From NCBI RefSeq assembly GCF_963678635.1, contig NC_087062.1, positions 76,812,349 through 76,872,348 on the forward strand: DNA of 60,000 nt. The letters are read 5' to 3'. Both the position numbers and the translations under genes were made by a program. This document shows positions 11,759-24,800 of the stretch, in pieces. The DNA is from Symsagittifera roscoffensis (Eukaryota > Xenacoelomorpha > Acoela > Convolutidae). A model generated the notes under the pieces. That model made no database searches. It saw only the letters and a list, made by a program, of their open reading frames with translations, and was not told where the DNA came from. Every line of letters starts with the position of its first letter. The first letter of the stretch is position 1.

Positions 11759-12056
11759 CATTTCATGTATGATTGCTAAGTTCACCTGCACTAACAATTA
11801 GAGTGTTTAAAGATTCCTTGTGAAAAACAATTTTTTAGGTTTTTGATTATTGCGATTGAAAACAGATTGCTTTTACTCGCACCTGATTGGCTATAGCTAG
11901 AATCTCCCCTTTAGTTATGAGTGCGGCCATTTAAAAATTATTTACAGCGGAACGAGTAAACTAAAGTACCGCGGGTTCCTATGGTTTTATAAGGAATCAA
12001 TCAATCTAATCTGCTCTGGTAAAGGTACCACATCTGCAGCATCAACAGACTCGGCC
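11759..12056. other. LSM8 3' flank
   Basis: About 300 bp of AT-rich sequence downstream of the LSM8 stop on the minus strand. It should hold the 3' UTR and poly-A site. No further gene seen. Confidence 0.4.
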
Positions 12057-13058
12057 TTAATGCACGACAGGATTGAGAGGCTGTGCTTTTATGTCGGCCA
12101 GTGCTAAGCTTTGATCAATCTCATCGTCTATTTCTCCAATCACCGCCACGTTGTCACCCCGCACAATGTACAAGCCTAAACATTAACTACACACTTAGTT
12201 CAATGGTTCAAACTTAGACAACATACAGTCGGAGAAGTGTCAACGAACGCAAACAAAAAAACCTGATCTCTAAAAATTGATCCACATTTCAAATTATATC
12301 AATCACGGGCAGATCTAGAATTTTCGAAAATTTTGTCGTCTTTTAAAGCACTCTGTCTTAAAAAGACTCTGTTTTTGTCAATTTTTCTGCGCCGCAGGCA
12401 AAGTTTTTTTAAAAAAACAGGCCAAAAAAGGTGTTAATAGGCACTTTTTGCTCCCCCCTCAAAATAAGTAGATAATGGCACCAAACGCGCCTTTAGAAAA
12501 ATTTTAGGGTCCGTCAAAAAAAATCGATATCTCAAAATAGTACAAAGGGGACCCTTTGGGTCGGCAGTGGGTTGAACTCCTGAGGGAAGGTCGTCCGCCC
12601 CACCCCCTCCCCACACCCCAAATCTGCCACAGATATCAATCCTGTAAATTTCGAAGCAAGAGTTGTTTTTCTAGAACCAACCCATTGGAGTGAAATGCGG
12701 CAACTGTTTCCAGTTTTGTGCATTTCATCGGGATAATTTAGTTTGTATTAAAAACGTTCTAAAAATAAGTTGCAATTTAAACTTTCATGAGTTGGTATCA
12801 CTTAATTAACATGGTGGTGATTAACAAGCCAACCCTGTAATAACATGATGATCATTTTGATCATCAATCCAACTCGTCTTTACCTAATTCGACCTCCTCG
12901 ACTCCAGCGTCTGGACTGAATACTCGTTCTCTGCACTGTTTCAGGATGAGATTGATGGTCTGGTCAAACCCACTCAGAGTTCCCAGAATGGTCCTGCCAT
13001 CACACGTCACGATACACACAGTGCAGTTAACCATTACGTCCAACGCTGCTGACGCCAT
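12057..13058 (-). CDS. LSM8: LSM8, U6 snRNA-binding LSM ring subunit (complete, two exons)
   Basis: Exon 1 is 13058-12884 (ATG start; donor TTAG|GTAAAG, phase 1) and exon 2 is 12175-12057 (acceptor TTTAG, stop TAA). They join to 97 residues; human LSM8 has 96. The Sm1 motif (DGRTILGTLSGFDQTINLIL, about residues 20-39) and Sm2 motif (LYIVRGDNVAVIGEID, about 60-75) are intact, and the C-terminus PLNPVVH matches the family ending. LSM8 defines the nuclear LSM2-8 heptamer, which binds the 3' oligo-U of U6 snRNA for spliceosome assembly and replaces the LSM1 of the cytoplasmic decay ring. The intron (12883-12176) contains a hAT-type MITE. The plus-strand frame at 12946-13278 is only its shadow. 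Confidence 0.97.
12304..12632 (+). mobile_element. hAT-type MITE inside the LSM8 intron
   Basis: 329-bp element with diverged ends (CACGGGCAGATCTAG and CAAATCTGCCACAG), flanked by identical 8-bp duplications ATATCAAT at 12296-12303 and 12633-12640. The internal GGGTCGGCAGTGGGT block is shared with the other copies. It lies wholly within the LSM8 intron, so splicing can remove it. Confidence 0.93.
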
Positions 13059-13789
13059 TTGTCACACACACGCTCAAAATATCTCAAAAACAAAAGAGCA
13101 CATAAAACCGCAAGTATGCATAGTCGAGTACACCAAAATCAAGGGTCCCACAACTTTCACTAGAAGGAACAGTAGCGAAGTTGAAGAAAAAGACATGTTT
13201 TTTCCTTCACGGACCGATTTGCATGTTAGCTTACTCAGCAGGTGCGACCCCTTCGAATTTCATTTCTATTATCGCTAAGAAAATTTTAAATATGAGTGCA
13301 AGTTCTTTAAAACTAACCAATATCTTCCATAACTAACGACTACATTACTTATTGAAAACATGTCTAACTTGTCGTCAGATCAATTTGAGAAAAGATAGAA
13401 TAAAGAAATCTTCAACACTGATTGTTTTCTGGTACTTCTTTAGGATCTATTGAGACCCAAGAAATTAGAGTAAGAAAAACACCATTATTAGCACACGACA
13501 CATGATGATTATAAAAAACCTGCACGAATAATTCATCCACCACATCACCATAACGCATACCTTCTCTCCTCTCATTTCCCAGTTTCCACAATGCTCACTA
13601 TATAATTATCGAAGAGAAGAATTGTTTGTTTTTAAAAATCACCTTTTTACCCTGATTTGCGACGGAACACTTACATTAACTTCACTTATCCACTAAAATT
13701 TACACAGATGCGAAGCTGCGCTAGCTCTAGAGTTCTAAAAAGTGCAATAAGAAAAGTAAAAATAAGCCTCTAATTAGTGAAAACTCGGC
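13059..13789. other. Upstream region of LSM8
   Basis: No exon seen. It should contain the LSM8 promoter and 5' UTR, but I see no defined core element. Confidence 0.4.
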
Positions 13790-13866
13790 GAAGTCTCGGA
13801 CTCCAACCTACTGCGACCTTGACATTTTGAGTTTCACGCACTAACCACTTAGCCACGGACGTGTAG
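13790..13866 (-). mobile_element. tRNA-derived SINE head (Leu-like)
   Basis: On the minus strand TGGCTAAGTGGTTAGTGCG is a near-canonical A box. A loop containing CTCAAAA (anticodon CAA, Leu-like), a long variable region and a decayed B box follow. A second copy is at 35365-35445. The acceptor stem is not paired, so it is not a functional tRNA gene. Confidence 0.6.
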
Positions 13867-14009
13867 TCCATCACAAACACTAGCCACAAATCAAGCCGAG
13901 GACAGATGCTTTGAAAATTCCAATGCTACAGTTCGTGATTTTAGCAAAAAAAGAGCAGTAGTAAACAGTTTTAATTAACACTTTTATTTGCGTGTTCGTT
14001 TGGAAAAAA

Positions 14010-14355
14010 AAGAAGATTCGTGCTAAAACACTAGCTGCTCGCTAGCGTAAAATATGTTCATTTCCGTAAACCTTTAAAACATTGCAATATATTGGCATTT
14101 TTGAACGCCAACATGGGAAACTCTTTAATATGAGTGAACTGAAACGCCAGTTTAATAAAGTTTAGATTAAACACGTATTCACGCAGAGGCGAAGCTGTGC
14201 ACCACATGAGGTAGAAAAATGAAATTCCAAAAAATCCAGAAACAGGAGCTAACTAACTGAAAATAGTAGTTTTGAAAAGATAACATGCCAAGACATAAGA
14301 ATGTGAAACTAGCATCGGATGACAAGTTACCACGCGGCTACAAAGCAGAACAAGA
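14010..14355 (+). repeat. Dispersed repeat R2, copy A
   Basis: About 345 bp collinear with 27075-27425. Shared blocks in order are the stem-loop ending in GTAA (14028-14050), GCAATATATTGGCATTTTTG, GAAACGCCAGTTTAATAAAG, the GCAGAGGCGAAGCTG motif, and AACATGCCAAGACA plus AGCATCGGATGACAAGTT. No coding capacity. Confidence 0.75.
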
Positions 14356-15835
14356 CTGCTCGTATCAGGGCGAAGCCCTGAAAGTTCCGACTGCCTTCTA
14401 CCGTTTATGGAGCGGTAATAACATAAACAACATAAAAAATTAAATGAAATAAAATAAATGAAAAACTTTTTTTTCTAAAATTTGAAAATTTTTCGATGAA
14501 AATCATCCCCCACACGCCATATAAAGTACAAAACAATAGATTTGGCTCCTTGTAACAAATCAATTATGGCAAATAGGCTTCTTTCAACCAATTTGGAACG
14601 ATTTCAAAGACGGATTAAATCTCCGCTTACTCGTTAATGGCGCGAATTATATCGCGCGTTAATTGTCCCAAATTGGTCAAAATGGCAATCTTTAAACCCT
14701 CATAACTTTACGAAAAATGATCACAGGTGAAATATCTTTTCAAATTTAAGCTCAAGACAACAATAGCTTTCGATTGATATAAAAAAATTCCATCAAAAAT
14801 GGCTAGTTAAAAAGTCGAAATTTGTCTGAAGAAAAAAAAACCCACCCCGAGCACAAATATTCCGTTACTTTCATATCGAAAGTCGGAACAAAAACCCTGA
14901 GCAGAAAACCTTCAATTTGAAAAATTTCCTAAGACTAAAACTAACAAAAAAAATTGATGTTCCATTCCTACTCAAAAACACACAAACGCACACCGAACTT
15001 TTTCGCTCATCCTACGACGCAATGAGGCCAGTGAGTCGATATAATATAGGCCTAAAGCAATTAAGCCGAAACCAAGAAAACACTGAAAATTAAAACTCAT
15101 TTTCGAACAGATATTTAAAATGCTAACATGCTCAAATGTCTGTTGAAGAATTTCCAACAGAGATTGGTAGATAGGTCTTGGAGTGAAACCGGTTTTTTAA
15201 CGGGAAAAATGCCTTGTGCCCGATTGCAATATCCTTGCTTGTCACAAGGGTAAAAATAAGCTTGAGAGCCGGTGAACTTCGAACATCTGGCGCAATCAAG
15301 GCAAGTTTTGATATGCATTTAGAAAATTTAAAAGTTTAACTGCAACAATATAAAAGGCTTTGAGATTTTCCAGGACTACGTTTCTAGCTAAGGACTACCG
15401 ATACCAGCCAAAGATGGCGAATGCTGCAAAAAATATGAATTTCTTTCGCAAAGAATTTTATATTTAATGTACCTAAGCACTTATTATTAATTAAAACACA
15501 CATCATAAACTTTATTGAGTTCGGCAAAATCAAATATACACATAATTATATGAACAAATCGACAAAAGAATAAAAAATATCAATGAAAAAGCCACAGAAT
15601 TAATTAGTTAGCACCGGCATCTGACCAAAGTAAAACTAAAATAGAAGCTACTTTCATAGAAGTGAACCAATAAGCCTCAATAATGGGCTTCATTCAGCGA
15701 AATTCTAATAAAGCGAGTTTAATTTACATTAACATTCATAACAAACCTGCATGAATGTTTAATTGCCCTTAATCTGGACAAGCATTTTCCATTTAACACA
15801 GGAAGCTCATTCATTAAGAAAAGTATTTGGTAGCT
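14356..15835. other. Repeat-rich intergenic region downstream of SLC36
   Basis: Contains a block (14580-14720) related to 5689-5800, with GCGCGAATTATATCGCGC, a near-palindrome, at 14640. It also has a stem-loop repeat at 15231-15253 and the 3' flank of SLC36 (15480-15835). The frames here match other repeat copies (for instance near 44075-44170) and are not genes. Confidence 0.45.
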
Positions 15836-18800
15836 TTACTCCTGTGAGCCGACATTCAAAATGTAATCTGCAAGGTTCATTGTCGTATTTGGAGCAATGG
15901 TGGTTGGGTTGATTAGATGGGTTGAATCGGCAGCTGTGAACGCCTTGATAATATCTTCAAAAGACATCACTGTCCCAACGATACCCCCTGTGACCCCAAC
16001 GACAACCAAGATCACCACCAATACTCTGTAAACGAACTTCCTAGTCTTGGAAATGGAGGTGTTGGTGTGCAATGATAACTCCATGATTATCGCCGGAAGA
16101 GAAAGAGCCAGGCTCGAACTCGCAACTGACCCTAGCAAGTTAATGACTTTGTCTAAGTACGGAATAGCTATTGCGGCAATAAACGTGAACATAATTAGAA
16201 CCAGTCTGAACAAATATTCCCGAATATCTTCGGATCCATAAGGGAACTTCGTGTTTACCCACGGCATTAGAATCCTCACAGGAACTACAAACTGAAGAGC
16301 ATATGTGACGTACATTGCTATAGCGAACACTACTTTGGTGGCTGCAAAGTACCACTCTTTAGGCAAGTTGTATGAAATAGAGCCTTGTATGTCCTCGTGA
16401 AACTTATTGTATCCCAGGAAACCGAACAATAGGTACAGTAGAAATACGAACACCATTCCTGCGTTGAACACTGGTTTGAACTGTTCTGGTTTTCGCATTT
16501 TGTTTTCCAGTGGTAGCACCAGACCTATGCCTTCGACGCAGTAGATAGCTGTGCCGAAGAAGAGCGGTATGTTTGTGATAGACTCGAAGGCTGGCAGTTC
16601 GGATGGACTGGGAATATCATCGAACAATTCATACACGATCACAGCCAAACCTCCGAACAGAAGAACATTTGCTAGTAGTGAGAACACTGCCAGTAGCGCT
16701 AAAACAGGCATACTAGCTTTTTTTATCAGTGATTGACTGCACTCACCAGAGCAGCAATAAGTCAAAGCAACAAGAATAATTACAGTACCAGACACGGTTG
16801 CAAAAAACACGTTTCGAGTAAAAAAATTGTTTTAAACATGTTTTAACAAAGAGGCCAATTTGTGTTAACTAATTAGTGTTAACTAAACCAACTGTGTCCC
16901 AAAAATAATATTATTTGCGTGGCAATAATATTTGCGACTGAGATTAGAAAAAAGAAGGTTCTTAATAATTCACTAAGATGACGCTAGAGTAAAAAACAGT
17001 ATTGAAAACAGTTAAGCTTCACCTGGTAAAAAAAATTGAAATCAGGTTGAAAAATTCTCAAAAAAGCAGTCAAAGCGTTTGGTCAAATTGACAATTTTCC
17101 AACTGTCTGCTGGCTACATTTTTTACCACCAGCTCCCGGGAAAAGATTATCTTCAAGAGGGAGGGTGTTGAAAAACGTACCCATTAGACAGTTAAAAAGT
17201 TGTCGCGCTAAAAAAAAGTTACACAGAGGCGAAGTTACACTTCGCACACAAGCAAAACTATAACACAAGCAATACCGATAACGCTACTGGGAAATACTGA
17301 AAGAGTAAAACATTGAGTCTACACAATGTTTTAAGTGACGCACGCCAGTTATGAGTCTACATAATTGCGAAGTAAGGCAGGCCAATTATGACACATTAGC
17401 AGTACCATTCAATTTGAAAAAAAAATTAACCAACTAACATGCCTCATTTTAAAGAGCGGATGCATTTTAACTAGTATACGAAAAAGTTCGTTAGAACATC
17501 CTACCCTGCCCCGATTCGAACCATATTACCTTGTTGCGGGTCTCCTTCCCTACCTCTACACTACAGATCCATGATACCTTGAAGCTTAAGTGCTAGTTGT
17601 AATACAATAATCTGTGTTAATATCCTTAACATTGGCTGTACTTAATAGCTGGTTATTGATCAAAATGAACACATTTTATCGCAACAATATTTGCGTCGAA
17701 ACATTTGCGTTTCGGCAAAAAATAGTTCATACTATAACACAAGCTTTGCTTGTGTAAACAAAAAAACAATGAGATTATATGCAGTCTGTGCGCCGCTCTT
17801 TTCCCAGTTGAGTGCTCTTTGATTTCACTTTCAGTAGGATCGACGCCAAAAAAAAACGTACCAAATCAAGAATCCAGAATATACTACTTTTTACCGTTTT
17901 TCGGCACTTTCTACCCATTCGCGTCGTTCGATACCTCGTTTACGAAATCCATCGATGAGATTTTTCCACGAATGCAGTTCAGTTAGTCAAAGCACACAAG
18001 AAAATCTACCAATCAGGTGAAGTTGTTTTAAACACTAAATTATTCAGTGTTTTAAACACTGTGTTAAACGAGTTTTAAACAATGCAAGTTTTAAGCATTG
18101 CAACCATGGTACCAGATGCACAAAATTTTCCAGCCGTTCATAACTTCGCATTTTAATATGAAAAACCGCGAAAAAAAAACAAATCTTTTCAATGAAAAAA
18201 TCAATTGTTCATATTTACTTAATGTGCAATGGGTACGATTATTTTGTCGCTGCTTTTCCAAATTAAATGCGAAAGTTATATAGTCAACATTTTGGAAAGC
18301 ATGACAAAACTATTCCAATTTGAGATAACTGGATCAATAAATAATGTTTTGTTCAGCTAGAAAATCTAATAATTTAAAATCACTTTCGGATCTATTGGAT
18401 ATTCAGGTTTTTCTCTTCACGCCGTTTCCGATTTGATCCAGGAGAGCACATTTCAACTCCCTTCAACCTAATGAATTTGAATTGAAAAAAATCAAAATGT
18501 GCAACTTCAGCAGTATTATAACAACGGCAACGCTTGTTCACTAACCCAGGTTTCTAATGAGGCAGATGAGAACGACGGGTAATAGGAAGCAGGTGATGAG
18601 GATGTGGACATCTATATGTTTGTGAGCATCGTAGTCGTCCATGATAGATTGAACAGTTTCGGCGAAGAAGACGAAATAGATTGCACAGAAGCCCAGCTGG
18701 GTCAGAATCAACAGGAAGTTCACTATTGCCTTACCCCAGTGGCTGTGACGACGTAGACGCTGAAAACAGTTAAGAAAAATATTCAGCCAATACACAACGG

Positions 18801-21800
18801 AAGATACCAGCTGCAGTGCAAATTTGTAGCACAAAACTTTTTTTAGCTTAGTCCACAAGATCAACAAAAAAACATTTCACTTTTAAAAAACCAATTATCT
18901 TAGAATTTACGAGTAAGAATGTAAATAGATATTTTTAAACGCTGATAGCATTTCGAAGATTAGTATTTTGAAAACTCATACGACCTCAGTAGGCTCTTGC
19001 TTAGATGGCGAAGACAAAAAACTCTAAATCCAAAGTTTGATTTACCTCGACAATAAAAACCGACTCATTTTTTGAAAACACTCCTACTTTCAAAATAAAA
19101 AAACTATGACCTTGAAGCTTTTTGAATTTCTTCTTTTTGAATGATTGGCAATTTTTGACAGAATTAACCCAATTTGACAATTATGGATCCATGGCTAAAT
19201 GTTTTTTGGGCTGAAAAATAAAATTCACTTTCAAAACTAGAAGTCGATCACGTTCTGGTGACTATTACGCTTTTGCTGTTCGTTAGTGGAGTTTGCCTTC
19301 CTTTTAACAATGGACACAGAGGCGAAGCTGAGCTTTGCACCACTTGCAACAATTATAGGATTAAAGCAACATGACGCTCCAAAACAAGCAAACAGAACTT
19401 CGATTAAGGTTATAATTGACGCAGGAGGTGGAGAAGCAAAAAAATAATACATTCCAAGTTTTTCCAAGAGGTCCTAGTAGGTTGAATATGCGCATTCAAA
19501 AATTGCTAACAGAGTCTTATCGATATCAAAAGTACTGCCGCATATTTTAGGGAAGAAATTCGATTAAAGAGGCAACTGAAATAAAGCAAACAGCTGAAAC
19601 TCTTTCGTCAAATAAATTTTCACCAAAATCATTTTGGAATAGCATGAGCAAAGTGGACTTCATAATTCGGAAATTAAACCGACAGAGCTTCGTCGATAAC
19701 CATGAATCCGAAAAACCATTAGCCCAAAATTAGTATCGAAACTCTCTTGTTATAAGCACAAAGGTTTTAATTCTAGTTTTAGCATACAACAGTAGTAACT
19801 AGTACCCACATAGTAGTTAAAATTGATTTTTCATGAAATTGAGCATGTCAGCTGCATAGAAGCATCAAGTCATTGAAATATTTTGTTAAACTAGTTTTTA
19901 ACCCGAAAAAAGTACTTATTGCGATTTTATAACGCTTGCTGATCGCAAGTGTAAACACATAAAAAAGGATTCAGGCTACACGTCTCATCGCATCGCCAGT
20001 AAATGGAAACGATAAAAAAAACTTTGATAAAAAAACAAGATACAAAAGTTCCTGAACTCAAAAAACGTTGCTTATAACTTTGCAGCCAACCACCCTCCAT
20101 ATTCTACAGAAACAATTGGGGATAAGAAAAGACCCTTTCCGTAAATTACTGTTAATTAAGATCAGAATGAAAAAAAAGACAACAAAATTACAAAACAAAT
20201 GAATGCAAAACTTCAAACAATTGCCACAAAAAAAGAGCTTGGATTGTCACAAAAAAAGAACTTGCAGAAAATTTGAAAAACAAACTCTGAGAGCCTTTAA
20301 AATAACCCAATGACATCGAAAATGAAAATGGTACGCAACTTTAAGATAACTGGATCACACCAAAAAGAACATAATAAAAAGACGCATGTGAAGGAAATAA
20401 AGAAAGAAACACAAAATTCATTTTTTCCTAAAACAATTAGCCAGAAAAAACCAGACTCCCGTGAATGTCGAGCGACACTCGCTACATTCTTATGCTGACA
20501 AAACGGTAAAAAGAAAAAAAAACAATATTTTCCGGATTAATTCAGAAAAAAACATCCAGCTAGAAAGCCGATAAAAATTGAGACGAAATCAGAATAGCCG
20601 ACAAAAAAGTCATGTTATTTTTGAAAACTGTTTCAACTGTAGACCCAGTATCACTCCAGTAGCTCAAGACCAGCTGTTAACAATTCAACTTGGCAAAATT
20701 TTGCTGACCGGCAACTTGGCAATATAGGAAACAGAGATCATAAAATTGGAGATCCTGTCAACAATGTTATTTACGGGAAAAGTTCTAGTACTCCCTTGCA
20801 ATAACCTTGCTTATCGCAAGGGTAAGAAGAAATGAACTGAAAAAAATCAAAGGTCACAAACCGCAAAAAAAAAATTGAGCGTGATTAAAATTTAGGACTA
20901 CTTCTGAAAAAAAAAAAACTAATCAAGACCTAGATAAGATTAAAAACTCGTAATTAAAAACAACCAAAATACCGCTCAAAAAGTGTAGATGAAATAAAAT
21001 AAAAACAAAAAAACGACAGTTTTTTTTTCAATCTTCCAAGTTTCATAGGAAAACATCACCTTAAACAATTTAAATTTAAAGAATTTTTCAGCACAACTGC
21101 AGAAGTATGAGTTTCGCACAACTTAAAATAAAAAATTAGCGGTTTGTTTCATAATTTTCAAAAACTTGCTTTTTTGTGAACCTTGATCGGGGATTTTTTT
21201 GTGCTACCAGCAAAGCAATTTTCATCATAGACGCAATTGTTTATGATTCACTGAAGTAATTTGTTAAATTAAGAGCACTGGCTTAATAGCTTTATTCGAC
21301 CTAAATGGATTCAGATTATGTTTTATCAGCTTTGTTATTTTTTTCTGACACTTTCAGAATACAAAACTATTGTTTTTTTAAATTAAAAAAAGTCAGGTAG
21401 ATTGTGTTGCAAGAAATCAAAATTGTGAAAAATTAATTGCTCGAAATTTTTTATAAGAACTTCTTATGACAATGTTTTTTTTTCTACTCCATGCGCGTCC
21501 CATTTATTATCGGCTTAGCAGCCGCTCGGTAAAAACTAAAAGCTAATTCAATACTGACGGTTATTCTTTTAATTTTTTTAAATTTCCGTCTCAATTTTTA
21601 ATCGCTAGCTTCGCCTCTGTGTCAAATACGAACTTCATAGGCAAAGTTAAGAGAGCTAGATCACAACAAAAATAACCACCTGACAATTGGTAAGTTAGTA
21701 ATGACCCCAAGGAAACAAAAAAACTTAAAAAAAAAACTTCAACTTTTGAATTTTAAAGAAAAAATACATGCCCCTAAAACTCTTAGAATATTACAAACAA

Positions 21801-24800
21801 TTAATGACTGTGGCTTTTTTTGATAATATTAATTCAATTTGAGAAAACTGAATCAATAGATTAATTTTTTTACATGCGCTGGAAAATCTGAAATTTTAAT
21901 TCCACTCTTGAAATTAATTAAAAGCTTCCTTCGACCTAAATTTTAATTCCACTCTAGAAAGTAAATGAAACGACCTTTAAAAAAAAAAAGTCAAACCGCG
22001 AAAAATCAAAAATGAGCATGAACAAGTTAAATTTTCCTGGAAAAAAAATCACTAAAACTATGCTCGTTACACGTGAAAAAAAAAGCCCGCGGAGGAAATG
22101 AAAACAAACACGAATTCATTTTCCCCCAAATTTTCAACTGAAACTTGAAATTCATAAATTTTTTTCGAAAAATTTTTGGCAATTAAAAAAAAACATTAGG
22201 CTTAGCCATCAATTTCAATCGATTTCACACTGATCAATCCTTAAACAAATATTTAAATTAAAAGTAAAACTAAATCTACGCACTTTTAGATTAAAAATTA
22301 AATTTGGGACATTGCATCCAAAAAACTGAAAACTGAATGCAATTTTTTTTATTTCAAAAAAGTTTTCTTTTCTAACAGAAAATATTGGCGAGTATAAAAA
22401 CCATAAAATAAATTGATCCTCTAGAATATTAGGAAAAACGTACCTAGAAAACCTGCCAAAAAACTAGAGAACTAAAACAACCGGCCAGTAAGCCGACAAA
22501 AGTTTGGACGAAATCATTCAGCCGAAAAAAAAATCATTTTAAATCGGATTTTTTTTGCGATTCAGAGGTTAGTATGAAAATTAAGTTTCCCTTGAAACGA
22601 CTAAAAATTAGGTCACTAAACCGATATTAATTAGCATGAAAAAAAAGAGCAGATGTTTTCAAGCAAATAAAATTTTAAGCAAATTGAAAAAAAAAATAAA
22701 ATGTACGAAGTCACCGCTAGTGAAATTAACAGCAAAATTAAATAAAAACATTAAAAGCAACTACAATTGCGTACAGAAAAAAAACATAGCCAATCGAAGA
22801 TTGTAAAAGATTATTGAACGCAAGTAAACATAAAAAAACACTGACTTTATTTTAAAAATCTCAACTTTCGAATTTCAAGGGAAAAAATAGATGCCCTTCA
22901 CGTTGTTTGAATTTCAAGAACAATCTATGATTGGCGCTTTTTTGAGAACATTAAGCCAACTTGAGAAAACTGGATCAATAGGTATAGTTTTTATTCCGCT
23001 GAAAATCTAAAAAATTGAATTCAACTTTTGAAACTAGAAACCGTTCACGTTTTTTCGCGCCATTTCCACGTTCGTATTTGGAGAGTGCTATTTACGTCAC
23101 TTTTAGCAGATCAATTTCAATTGAACTCAAAAAGTGCATATTTACCTAAGTGCATCAGTATATTAAGACTTTTTCCTGAAAAAAAACAAAAAAACAGCAT
23201 GACCTATATAAGAGTATTCACTACGTTCATTACTCCTAATTATAAGATGTGGCAACTAAGCCGACAAAACCTAAGCCGACATAAGCAGGCAAACAATAAG
23301 CAGACATTTTTGTTGAAACGGAGTATTTCATGTCTGAAAAAAAAACAGGTCCCATTAGATTCGAACCTAAGACCTTTGCCGTCCCAGGCATATTCGTTAC
23401 CTCCAAACTCAGTGTGCCGGAGACTCAAAGCAATTTGAATTTATTATGCGATCAATAAAAATTTACCATTTCTAATTTTTACCATTCTGTGAAACTTGTT
23501 TGCGGGAAAAAAGTTGAGAGCCCGATTGCAATACCCTTGGTGATCGCAAGGGTAATGCGCTATGAGCACCAACAAAAATGAACATCTCATTTTGAACTTC
23601 AAATTTTGCAACATATCAGATGTTCGACCAACTTCGAGGAAATAGTATAAATTATTAGCAAGTTTTTGCCAACATCCATCCCATTTGAAATGCTAATTGA
23701 TCCCATAAGAATTAAGAGCAATGCTATGAGCATAGTCAACAGAAAGTAGGAAAAAGTTCTATGAACTAAAGGAAACAATAAAAAGACAACTTTTTGAAGC
23801 ATTTTTCAACTTTCGAAGAACAAAACATCACACAGTGAAGCTCTTCAATGAAGCTCTTTAATCTCCAGAATCGTTTATGAAAGGCAATTTTTTCATTGAA
23901 ATAACCCAAATTAAGAATTCTACATCAATAGGCTATTTTATGATCCGCAGGCAACTCTTAAATATAAAATCCATTTTGGAAACAAAGTCATTTACGCTTC
24001 CTCGCACTATTTCCATTTTAGAAGCACAAGAAAAATTTATTTCTCCATATAGTTGATAATACAAGCATTTTTGTAATTGAAAAGCACAATTCACCTTTCT
24101 TTTCGAATAGAGTTTGAATTGATCTTAAGGTCAAACCGCGAAAAATTGAATATGAGCACGATAAAAAAACATAAGCAACCGAAAAAACCGATGCGACCTA
24201 AAAAAAAATGTCATTTTATTTTACATTTACTTACATCCACTGTTTTAACGTTGAATGAAACTTGATTTTTAGCGCCGTTTCGATATTGGTTATTGAAGAA
24301 GAGTTCAGCTTGCAAAAAAAGCAGGCCGCCTGAACACATGGTCAATAACTGACCTGAATTGGTCCATGCCTTATGGCGCATTCGGCTAAGTCGCCATAGT
24401 CCATATGTGACACTCTCTCCACTTTGCAGAGGTGTCTATTCGCATCCACTAGGAAGTTCATGGCCACCAGAGCTATCACACAGATCACTGCCATGTAGAT
24501 GGGTCCCGCCACTATACCCACGAGAGAGAAGGCGTGGGGCAGGGCAAGCAAACCACTCCCAATCATACCCTAGATTGAAAGAAAAAGACATAGCCAACTG
24601 ACAGTTGAAAAAAAAAACAGTAACGAACGAAAGGAAACAAAAATACCATTGAGTTGATTTTTGAAAAACTTCAAATTTTGAATTTTAAAGAAAAAATATA
24701 TGCCCTTATAGCTCTTTGAATTTCACGAACAGTCTATTGACTGAGGCTTTTTGATAAAATTATCCCAATTTGAGAAAACTGGATCAAAAGGGGATTCATT

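Noticed and set aside
12946-13278. 110-residue plus-strand frame
   Set aside because: Mostly the antisense of LSM8 exon 1, which is certain.
14972-15157. 61-residue hydrophobic minus-strand frame
   Set aside because: Part of a dispersed repeat also seen near 44075-44170, where the frame is broken.
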